Source: an uncultured Myxococcales bacterium (GTDB taxonomy: Bacteria > Myxococcota_A > UBA9042). Taken from it: DNA of 9,073 nt. Made by a program: the position numbers and the translations under genes. The stretch lies in NCBI GenBank assembly GCA_937915965.1, contig CALGHC010000942.1:1-9073 (forward strand), read 5' to 3'. Positions 1 to 5,927 of the stretch are shown piece after piece. The notes below the pieces were generated by a model that did no database searches, was not told where the DNA came from, and was given only the letters and a program-made list of their open reading frames with translations. The stretch's first letter is position 1. Each line of letters opens with the position of its first letter.

Positions 1-110
1 CCCGGGACAGGGTCGTCCCTGGGGGCCACTGTTCAAGAGGCGTGCCAACCACCTCGATGTGGAAATGGATTGCCAGTCAACAGGTTGTGTCGGCGCGCCT
101 TGGTGCCCGC

Positions 111-136
111 CGCCGCTGGCACCGGTGCCGGCGGCG
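111..136. repeat. 26-bp near-perfect palindrome, possible hairpin terminator
   Basis: The arms CGCCGC and GCGGCG flank the perfect 12-bp palindrome GGCACCGGTGCC (118-129), with one T/G mismatch at 117/130 that would be a wobble pair in RNA. It lies about 115 bases downstream of the lipoprotein stop codon, beyond a tandem array, so it could end transcription of the tonB-like/lipoprotein unit. No T-rich tract follows it, so an intrinsic terminator is only a possibility. It could instead be a protein-binding site or a by-product of the neighbouring repeats, which share the GGTGCC core. Confidence 0.4.
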
Positions 137-223
137 CGTTGGCACCGCGTTGGCACCGCGTTGGCACCGCGCTGGCGGCGCGCTGACGCCGCGCTGGCGG
201 CGCGCTGGCGGCGCGCTGGCGGC
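136..223. repeat. 8-copy 11-bp tandem repeat in two sub-families
   Basis: Eight contiguous 11-bp units. The first three are GCGTTGGCACC (136-168). The next five are GCGCTGGCGGC or its variant GCGCTGACGCC (169-223). The switch between sub-families is clean, which suggests two rounds of local duplication from related units. The array lies downstream of the minus-strand lipoprotein gene. Open frames through it translate only into repetitive Arg/Ala/Trp text, so it is not taken as coding. Confidence 0.9.
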
Positions 224-230
224 GACGATC

Positions 231-261
231 TCTACGGACAATCGATGGCTTCTACGGACAA
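231..261. repeat. Direct repeat of the lipoprotein gene's 3' end
   Basis: The 11-mer TCTACGGACAA occurs at 231-241 and 251-261, a 20-bp period. On the minus strand it reads TTGTCCGTAGA. The upstream copy contains the last two codons (Cys, Pro) and the TAG stop of the lipoprotein gene. The downstream copy repeats this end in the 3' untranslated region, placing a second TAG 20 bases later in another frame. Confidence 0.8.
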
Positions 262-1337
262 CCCGCGAGGCTCGGATCCATCGCACACAACGGGTTGCCC
301 GCCGCGACCGTGCCTTTGGTCACCGTGAGCTGGCGCTCGAGCCACGCGGTCCCGTTGCGACCGTCTCGTGCGACCACCCACACAGAGACCTCCTGGCTGC
401 TCGCCGAGCCGCGCACCTGCGGTAGGAAGGTGTTGTCGGGGAACTCGTCGAACGAGCGTTGGGCGTCGAAGTCGCCAGCCGTGGAGAACCACGAGAAGAG
501 GAGCGACTCCGGCTTGGCTTTGGTGACCGTACAGGGCTTGGGCTCGACGGTCTCGATGCTCTCCGCTGGCCAGGCCGGTTCGATCGGCCACTTGGAGCCG
601 TCGGCGACGGTCGGCGTCAGCGCCTGCGGCCACTCCACGCCGCCCATCGTCACCCCATCGAGGTTCGGGTTGGCGTGAACCAGATAGGCCTGATCGTCGG
701 GTTGATTGATCCAGTGCAGCTTCTTGAAACCGCGCACGCAGTGGTCGCGGTCGGCGCAGAACGCTTCGACGTCGCCAGCGCCATCCGTGGGGCAGCTACC
801 GCCGGTCTGGCTGGTGTCGACGACCTTGAAGAGGATCGAAACCTCGACCTCGGGTGCCTGTTTGCAGGCGTTCGGGTCGGTCTCGCCCGGCTCGCCTTGG
901 CCGAGATCGCTCAGGTCCAGGCCATTCTTGGCGAAGACCTCGTCGATGTGGATCAGCGACTGGAAGACGTGAAGATTGCTCACGTTCGCCACCGCTTCGT
1001 GCCCGAGGTCGACACGTAGCAGCGGGTCGAAACAGCGGAAATTGCCGTCATCGGTCCAAGTGAACGGGCAAAGCTCCCACGACCAGCACAGCTGCGCTCC
1101 GGCTGGAGCGCCCACCGCCTTGGGGGTGATCACTGTCGGCTCGGCGCCGATCCACGGCGGCTCGGCGCGCACACCGATCACCCGCACCGCCTTGATCAGC
1201 GAAGGCGGGTCGTATTCGGCCTGGCAGCCGGCCAGAAGTGAGATCAGCCCACACGTGATCAGCCCGCACGTGATCAGCACGCTGACGCCGCGTCGCGGCG
1301 GGATCGGCAGTGGCTTGCGGTGTGACATCCAGCTCAC
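252..1337 (-). CDS. Putative lipoprotein of unknown function, downstream of a TonB-like gene
   Basis: A 361-residue protein, not recognised beyond being a probable exported lipoprotein. The N-terminus has Arg/Lys residues (7-16), a hydrophobic stretch (18-35) and a lipobox LLAGC with the lipidated cysteine at residue 38. The mature part is rich in Asp, Pro and Trp and contains several scattered Cys; I see no catalytic motif. The GTG start at 1337 is chosen because GAGGAAGG (1341-1348) lies just upstream with a 7-base gap from its GAGG; an in-frame ATG three codons later (1328) is a poorer fit to that site. The gene follows the TonB-like gene by 41 bases on the same strand, so co-transcription is likely. 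This suggests an envelope role linked to TonB-type transport, which is inference. The hydrophobic core of the signal peptide is made of a 15-bp DNA repeat. The stop codon sits inside another repeat. Confidence 0.82.
   Translation of the reverse strand: MSWMSHRKPLPIPPRRGVSVLITCGLITCGLISLLAGCQAEYDPPSLIKAVRVIGVRAEPPWIGAEPTVITPKAVGAPAGAQLCWSWELCPFTWTDDGNFRCFDPLLRVDLGHEAVANVSNLHVFQSLIHIDEVFAKNGLDLSDLGQGEPGETDPNACKQAPEVEVSILFKVVDTSQTGGSCPTDGAGDVEAFCADRDHCVRGFKKLHWINQPDDQAYLVHANPNLDGVTMGGVEWPQALTPTVADGSKWPIEPAWPAESIETVEPKPCTVTKAKPESLLFSWFSTAGDFDAQRSFDEFPDNTFLPQVRGSASSQEVSVWVVARDGRNGTAWLERQLTVTKGTVAAGNPLCAMDPSLAGCP
1243..1272 (-). repeat. 15-bp tandem repeat inside the signal-peptide coding region
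   Basis: Two copies of ATCAGCCC(A/G)CACGTG (1243-1257 and 1258-1272), followed by a partial third (ATCAGC). On the coding strand they encode a repeated Leu-Ile-Thr-Cys-Gly, residues 21-25 and 26-30, then Leu-Ile-Ser. The period is a multiple of three, so gain or loss of a unit would change the hydrophobic core by five residues without a frameshift. Confidence 0.85.
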
Positions 1338-1340
1338 GCG

Positions 1341-1348
1341 CCTTCCTC
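1341..1348 (-). promoter_or_regulatory. Shine-Dalgarno site deciding the lipoprotein GTG start
   Basis: On the minus strand GAGGAAGG precedes the GTG at 1337 by 3 bases (7 from the GAGG core). The next in-frame ATG at 1328 would be about 16 bases from GAGG, too far. The neighbouring 11-bp repeat also carries GAGGA in each unit. Confidence 0.6.
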
Positions 1349-1381
1349 GGTCGTCCTCAGCTCGTCCTCAGCTCGTCCTCA
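1349..1381 (-). repeat. 11-bp tandem repeat starting exactly at the TonB-like stop codon
   Basis: Read on the minus strand: TGAGGACGAGC, TGAGGACGAGC, TGAGGACGACC (1381 down to 1349). The first TGA is the stop codon of the TonB-like gene. An 11-bp period puts the three TGAs in all three reading frames, and each unit carries a Shine-Dalgarno-like GAGGA. The array fills most of the 41-base gap before the lipoprotein start. Confidence 0.92.
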
Positions 1382-2239
1382 GCCCGCACCAGGCTTGAAT
1401 TCCACCACGAACGGCACCCGGTCGACAAACACCTTGCCGTCCCTGCGCCCCGGCCGAAAGCCACAACGCTTCAGGGCAGCGACGGCGACTTCGTCGAAAG
1501 GCGAGCCGGCTGATCTCAAGACCTGGGCCTTCTGCACTGCGCCGTTTCGCGAGATCGTCAGCAGCAACCTGACCTCGACGATGCGCCGGCCAGCGGGCAC
1601 TCCCTCCGGCCACTCGACCTCGCAGGGCGCCGTCGGCGTGGCGTGTTTGATCACCACCTCGCGGGCCGTTTGGGGGGCGACATCGGCCGGCTTGTCGACG
1701 ACGGAGGTCTCGGCGTCTTCTCGGTCTCGCATGTTGGCGGCGGTCGGTTCGACGTTGGCGTCGCCCAGATAATCCTCGTCGCCCGACTCCACGTAGACGC
1801 CACCGTCGCCACCGGCGCCATAGGTCTGCGACAGCACCAGCGGCGGTGGCTCGTTGCTCTTGGGTTGCGGCGTCTGCGGCGGTGGTTTCTTGCGCGCGCT
1901 GTCGCGCTTGGGTCGCGGTCTACGCGCCGGCTTGGCGACCGGCGTGGGGGCTTCGACCTTCTCTTCGGGCTTGGGGTCGGGCTTGGTCTCGATCTTGGGT
2001 TGCGGCTTGGGCTCGGGCTTTGGCTCGGGCTTGGGCAGCGCGACCTTCTCGCGCACGCTTCGCACCAGCTTGCGCTCAAGCGGCGGCAGCGGGCTGTGCC
2101 TTGAGATCATGGCCAGCCCGCCCCCCCCGATGGCGGCGTGCAGGGCCAAGGCGACCACGAAGCCGATTGCCAGATCCCGGTCGAACAACGCTTCCCTCGT
2201 GTCGGTTCCCGGCCCGATCAGGTCGCTCGGAGGGCGCAT
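1379..2239 (-). CDS. TonB-family protein (energy transducer type)
   Basis: A 286-residue protein with TonB architecture. There is a short cytoplasmic N-terminus, one transmembrane segment (about 22-45), a Lys/Pro/Glu-rich periplasmic spacer with repeated Pro-Lys-Pro-Glu (about 68-135), a Gly/Asp-rich linker (141-165), and a C-terminal TonB domain (about 205-283). The last part shows the family pattern ISRNGAVQKAQVLRSAG, then FDEVAVAALKRCGFRP. Such proteins are anchored in the inner membrane and pass proton-motive energy from ExbB/ExbD to outer-membrane receptors; neither partner is in the window. The start is uncertain. The ATG at 2239 is chosen because it gives a sensible distance to the membrane segment, but I see no Shine-Dalgarno site; an ATG at 2299 would add 20 residues. 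It precedes the lipoprotein gene on the same strand and diverges from rel. Its stop begins a tandem repeat. The exact receptor or pathway served is unknown, so no symbol is given. Confidence 0.88.
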   Translation of the reverse strand: MRPPSDLIGPGTDTREALFDRDLAIGFVVALALHAAIGGGGLAMISRHSPLPPLERKLVRSVREKVALPKPEPKPEPKPQPKIETKPDPKPEEKVEAPTPVAKPARRPRPKRDSARKKPPPQTPQPKSNEPPPLVLSQTYGAGGDGGVYVESGDEDYLGDANVEPTAANMRDREDAETSVVDKPADVAPQTAREVVIKHATPTAPCEVEWPEGVPAGRRIVEVRLLLTISRNGAVQKAQVLRSAGSPFDEVAVAALKRCGFRPGRRDGKVFVDRVPFVVEFKPGAG

Positions 2240-2395
2240 CGCGGCGGTCGATGATGGTGACAGCGGCGAGAATCGGTTGCAAGCTGCGCGGCGGGACATG
2301 CGGTCTGCGCAAGCGACGCCGCATGACAAGCGAGGGGGCCGGGGGGTGGTCGCCTTGCCGACAGAGCGTCGCCTGGCGGGCGCTGCTATCCTGTC

Positions 2396-2409
2396 GAGAG
2401 GGGGAGGGG
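2396..2409 (+). promoter_or_regulatory. Strong ribosome binding site supporting a GTG start for rel
   Basis: A 14-base purine block, GAGAGGGGGAGGGG, contains GGAGG at 2403-2407, five bases before the GTG at 2413. The ATG at 2479 has no comparable purine run before it. This decides the start used for rel here. Confidence 0.7.
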
Positions 2410-2412
2410 CGC

Positions 2413-4707
2413 GTGGCGACCAGGCGGTCCAGGGCCGTAACCGAGACGACGTCTGCGGTCGTTGCGCCCGCTGTGACGATGAGCGTGATTTCGAAGCCAA
2501 CGGGTGACGCCGACAGCGAGCTGCCGATCGCGGCGGCCGACGCGCTGGCGTCCGCTGACCAGCTGATAGAGACCCTGTCGGCCTACCTGCCGGCGTGCGA
2601 CGCCGCGCTTGTGCGCCGAGCCTACGACTTTGCCCAGCTGCACCACACCGGTCAGACCCGAAAGAGTGGCGAACCCTACTTTGCCCATCCCGTCGCTGTC
2701 GCCGGCTTGGCCCTCAAGCTGCGCCTCGACGACGCCAGCGTCTGCGCTGGTCTGCTGCACGACGTGGTCGAGGACACTCCGGTCACCGTCGCCGACATCG
2801 AGCGAGAGTTCGGTGTGGAGATCGCCGAGATCGTCGACGGTGTCACCAAGCTCGACAAGATCGAGTTCACCCACAAAGAGGACAAACAGGCGGAGAACTT
2901 CCGCAAGATGATCGTCGCGATGAGCCGCGACATCCGGGTTCTGCTCATCAAGCTCGCCGATCGCCTGCACAACATGCAGACCTTGGCGCACATGCGCCCC
3001 GACCAGCAGAAGCGGATCTCTCGCGAGACCATCGAGATCTACGCGCCGCTCGCCAACCGGCTGGGCATCAACTGGATGAAGTCGCAGCTTGAGGATCTGT
3101 GCTTCCGTTATCTCTATCCGGAGGACTACCAGAGTCTCAAGCAGAAGGTCGGTCAGGCGAAGTCCGAGCGCGAGGCGCACATCGCACGCGTCGTGCGCAG
3201 GCTGCAGGTCCTGGTCGCGGAGGCCGGCTTGCCACAAGCGCTGGTGTCCGGTCGCCCCAAGCACCTCTTTGGCATCTACCGCAAGATGCAACGCCAGGAT
3301 CTGCCCTACGAGCAGATCTACGACGCCCAGGGTTTTCGCGTCATCGTCGAGACGGTCGAGGAGTGCTACCGGGCGCTGGGGGTCGTACACACCCACTTCA
3401 CGCCGATCCCGGGCCGCTTCAAGGACTACATCGCGCTGGCCAAGGACAACAACTACCAGAGCTTGCACACCGCCGTCATGGGGCCAGACAACTTACAGGT
3501 CGAGATCCAGATCCGCACCGTCGACATGAACCGCATCGCCGACTACGGCGTGGCCGCACATTGGCGCTACAAAGAGTCGGGCCGCGCGCTGAGCATTCGC
3601 GACGAGAAGCGGTTCACCTGGCTCAAGCAGCTGCTCGAGTGGAACCACGCCGTCAGCGACAACGACGAGTTTCTCGACAACATGAAGATCGACCTCTTCG
3701 CCGACGAGGTCTACACGTTCACGCCGTTGGGCGAGGTGAAGATCTATCCGCGCGGCGCGACGCCGGTCGACTTCGCGTACTCGGTTCATACCCGGGTCGG
3801 CGAGCGAGCGACCGGCGCGAAGGTCAATGGCGTCATGGTGCCGCTGTCGTATCGCCTCCGCAACGGCGACACGGTCGAGATCCTCACCCGCTCCGACGGC
3901 CGGCCGAGCCAGGACTGGCTCGAGTTCGTCGCGACGGCCCGTGCCAAGACCAAGATCCGCAACTACATCCGCGCTGAACAGCGCAAGCGAGCGCTCGGGG
4001 TGGGGCGTGATCTGCTTGAGAAGGCCTTCCGGCGCGCCAAGTTCTCCTTTCAGCGCGTCGAGAAGCACGACCGCTTCCCGAAGATGCTCAGCCATTTCCG
4101 CAGCCAGACCATCGACGAGCTCGCGATTCGGGTGGGCTTTGGCAAGATCGAGACGGCGGCGGTCGTCGCCTGGCTGCTCCCCGACAGCGAAGAGAAGGCG
4201 CTTGAGAAGGAAGAAGTCCGCCCACTTCTGCGGCGGCCCCGCAAGAAGGACAAGCGCGCCTCGGCGCCGGCGAGCATCCTCGTCGACGGCCTCAACGACA
4301 TCATGGTCCGCTTCGCACGCTGTTGCGCGCCGGTGCCCGGCGACGGCATCATCGGGGTCGTGACCCGCGGTAGCGGCACCACCGTTCACCGGCGCTCGTG
4401 CCCGCGGGTCCTCGACATCGACCCGATGCGGCGACTCGATTGCGCGTGGGACACCAGTCGCGGCTCGGCGGCCACCGTCAACGTGCGGGTCTGGACCGGC
4501 AACGGCCCGGGGATGCTCGCGCAGATGTCGCAACGCTTCGTCGACGCCGGCGTCAACATCCTCGCCGCTCATTGTCGGGTCGTCGACTCGCAACGCGCCG
4601 TCAACGACTTTGAGGTGATCGTCGCCGACCTCGACCAGCTTGAGGCGGTGATCGACAGGCTGCAGCGTCTCGAGTTCGTCAGCCGTGTCGAGCGGATCCG
4701 CGCCTGA
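2413..4707 (+). CDS. rel: Bifunctional (p)ppGpp synthetase/hydrolase (RelA/SpoT family)
   Basis: A 764-residue cytoplasmic enzyme that makes and degrades the stringent-response alarmone (p)ppGpp. The domains are complete. The HD hydrolase (about 60-215) keeps its metal and catalytic residues: H92, H116-D117, E120-D121 and the LADRLHNM motif at 181-188. The synthetase (about 270-390) has KHLFGIYRKM, IYDAQGFRV, YQSLHT (348-353) and VEIQIRT. The RFKD motif (335-338) is typical of bifunctional Rel enzymes; monofunctional RelA has an acidic version. A TGS domain follows (about 430-492). The zinc-finger/CC region (about 625-665) has CC at 637-638, H659 and C663. An ACT domain ends the protein (about 688-764). 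Length fits the family. The GTG at 2413 is favoured by its ribosome site; the ATG at 2479 would give 742 residues. Longer upstream extensions run antisense to the TonB-like gene and are rejected. It stands alone, divergent from the TonB-like gene and convergent with the argF unit. Confidence 0.97.
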   Translation: MATRRSRAVTETTSAVVAPAVTMSVISKPTGDADSELPIAAADALASADQLIETLSAYLPACDAALVRRAYDFAQLHHTGQTRKSGEPYFAHPVAVAGLALKLRLDDASVCAGLLHDVVEDTPVTVADIEREFGVEIAEIVDGVTKLDKIEFTHKEDKQAENFRKMIVAMSRDIRVLLIKLADRLHNMQTLAHMRPDQQKRISRETIEIYAPLANRLGINWMKSQLEDLCFRYLYPEDYQSLKQKVGQAKSEREAHIARVVRRLQVLVAEAGLPQALVSGRPKHLFGIYRKMQRQDLPYEQIYDAQGFRVIVETVEECYRALGVVHTHFTPIPGRFKDYIALAKDNNYQSLHTAVMGPDNLQVEIQIRTVDMNRIADYGVAAHWRYKESGRALSIRDEKRFTWLKQLLEWNHAVSDNDEFLDNMKIDLFADEVYTFTPLGEVKIYPRGATPVDFAYSVHTRVGERATGAKVNGVMVPLSYRLRNGDTVEILTRSDGRPSQDWLEFVATARAKTKIRNYIRAEQRKRALGVGRDLLEKAFRRAKFSFQRVEKHDRFPKMLSHFRSQTIDELAIRVGFGKIETAAVVAWLLPDSEEKALEKEEVRPLLRRPRKKDKRASAPASILVDGLNDIMVRFARCCAPVPGDGIIGVVTRGSGTTVHRRSCPRVLDIDPMRRLDCAWDTSRGSAATVNVRVWTGNGPGMLAQMSQRFVDAGVNILAAHCRVVDSQRAVNDFEVIVADLDQLEAVIDRLQRLEFVSRVERIRA

Positions 4708-4735
4708 CGCTTCGTTGGCGGCCGGCTCCCGGACC

Positions 4736-4780
4736 GCCCAGGGCTCTGCACGCCAGGGCTCTGTATGCCAGGGCTCGTAT
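4736..4780. repeat. Three-copy imperfect repeat between convergent genes
   Basis: Units GCCCAGGGCTCTGCAC (4736-4751), GCCAGGGCTCTGTAT (4752-4766) and GCCAGGGCTCGTAT (4767-4780) lie in the 102-base gap between the rel stop and the PPIase-like stop. Unit lengths differ (16, 15, 14), so small insertions or deletions have accumulated. Unlike other arrays here, this one does not start at a stop codon. Confidence 0.8.
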
Positions 4781-4798
4781 GGTCGGCTCTTGGCGTGC
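4748..4798. terminator. Possible bidirectional terminator between convergent genes
   Basis: GCACGCCA (4748-4755) and TGGCGTGC (4791-4798) form a perfect 8-bp inverted repeat with a 35-base loop that contains most of the repeat array. The position between two convergent gene ends fits a shared terminator. The long loop and the absence of a T-tract weaken this. Confidence 0.3.
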
Positions 4799-4809
4799 GC
4801 CGCGACCTC

Positions 4810-5925
4810 TCACGGCGCTCGCGCTGGCGCGCGTCCCGGGGCGGCGGCACGCAAGCGAGCGACCACGTCCGCGCCAAAAGTAGTCTCAAGGATCTGGTCG
4901 CGCCACTCGATTCGGGCGGTCGCCAGCAGCTTCTCCAGGTAGGCCTGTCGGGCGCTGCGGGCGCGTTCGGCGCAGACCCGGCGGCGTACCTCGGCACGAC
5001 TCGCGGGATCTTCGAGACCGTGACGCGCTGGCAGGCGGGCCACCACCAGCAGCACATGCACCCCGTCAGCGGTGTCGACCGGTCCCACGAGGCTGCCCAG
5101 CGGCGCGCCGAAGACCGCGTTTTCGATCGCTGGATCGGCGTGTCGGAAGGCCTCGTTGGGGAAGCGCGGGTCCGTCGTCGCGAAGAAGCTGTAGCGGCGC
5201 AGCTCCGGCCCTGGTCGCTCGGGGTCGCCGCCGCCAGCTGCCGCGACCGCCGCCTCGAATGGCACGGAGTGGCTCTCCTTGATCGGGCTGGCTTCGAGGG
5301 TCGCCGTCACGCCCGCCGCGAGCGTCCGCGGCAGAACGCCCCGCAGCGAGCGGGCTAGACGGGCAGCGCCTGGCCGCTGGGCCAGTCGACACCGGGCGAC
5401 CTCGTCCCGATCGCACGGCAGCTGGGCGGCAGTGCAACAGGCAAAGAGAGCGTCCCACACGAACGTCTCGTCGGGGTGTTTGTAGCGGGCGACGTCGCGA
5501 AGATACCGCCAGCGCAAGTCCTTCTCGGCGATCTCGTGGCATTGCCCATCCTCGGGCCAGACCTGGGCGAGGAAGCCGTCGACCTCGTCTGCGAGGGGTC
5601 TTTCCGCCGCCGGATGTCGGCCCAGGGCGGCCATCTCGCGCACGACAAGTACATCGAGACAGGCAGCAGCGAGCGCTTCGAGCACCGCGTCCGTCGTCGG
5701 CACAGCGGCCGGCCCGAGGCGGCCAAGCACCTGACTGAGGCGCACCTCGTCGAGATCGGCGAGGGCGACGATGGGGTCGGCGCGCGCCGCCGAGGCCCGC
5801 ACACCGCCGGCACCTCCGCCGGTCCCGGCGGCTGGTGGATCCGCGATGGGTACCTCTGCCGATTGACGGCAACCGACGATACACAAGATCGACACGGCCG
5901 CAGCCATCGGTGCCAGCGTGGCCAT
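4810..5925 (-). CDS. Putative lipoprotein related to parvulin/SurA-type peptidyl-prolyl isomerases
   Basis: A 371-residue predicted exported lipoprotein. Residues 7-18 are hydrophobic, followed by C19 in an I-V-G-C lipobox. A Gly/Ala-rich linker (about 32-48) leads to a helical region resembling the N-terminal chaperone part of SurA/PpiC proteins (about 57-200). A parvulin-like segment (about 205-300) ends with AVFGAPLGSLVGPV and DGVHVLLV, the usual end of the PpiC fold. The first conserved strand with its histidine (ASHIL-like) is not recognisable, so isomerase activity is doubtful; a chaperone role in envelope folding is plausible. There are several Cys in the middle (129, 163-164, 171, 179). 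The start is the ATG at 5925, two bases after the argF TGA. A GTG at 5931 overlaps that stop, and an ATG at 5907 would still keep part of the signal. The tight junction implies translational coupling to argF. The longer frame from 6180 lies inside argF and is rejected. Confidence 0.75.
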   Translation of the reverse strand: MATLAPMAAAVSILCIVGCRQSAEVPIADPPAAGTGGGAGGVRASAARADPIVALADLDEVRLSQVLGRLGPAAVPTTDAVLEALAAACLDVLVVREMAALGRHPAAERPLADEVDGFLAQVWPEDGQCHEIAEKDLRWRYLRDVARYKHPDETFVWDALFACCTAAQLPCDRDEVARCRLAQRPGAARLARSLRGVLPRTLAAGVTATLEASPIKESHSVPFEAAVAAAGGGDPERPGPELRRYSFFATTDPRFPNEAFRHADPAIENAVFGAPLGSLVGPVDTADGVHVLLVVARLPARHGLEDPASRAEVRRRVCAERARSARQAYLEKLLATARIEWRDQILETTFGADVVARLRAAAPGRAPARAP

Positions 5926-5927
5926 CG

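Noticed and set aside
1..30. Hairpin CAGGG/CCCTG at the left edge as a terminator
   Set aside because: Only five base pairs, no T-tract, and the sequence to the left is not available.
60..75. Minus-strand match to a sigma-54 promoter (TGGCA ... TTCCA)
   Set aside because: The essential GC of the -12 element is CC here, and no gene start is visible downstream within the window.
1349..1381. Insertion-sequence remnant or target-site duplications behind the repeats
   Set aside because: No transposase fragment, terminal inverted repeats or shared repeat sequence links the arrays; unit sequences differ at every site.
2387..2392. TATCCT as a -10 element for rel
   Set aside because: No -35-like hexamer sits at 16-18 bases, and transcription from it would start inside the ribosome-binding block.
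1846..2412. Upstream extension of the rel reading frame to give a 953-residue protein
   Set aside because: The added stretch is antisense to the TonB-like gene, is Arg/Ala/Trp-rich, and has no family match; the GTG at 2413 has a strong ribosome site.
3493..4593. Long minus-strand frame (366 residues) opposite rel
   Set aside because: It is fully antisense to a well-conserved gene, with Arg/Asp/Val-rich text typical of a GC-rich shadow frame.
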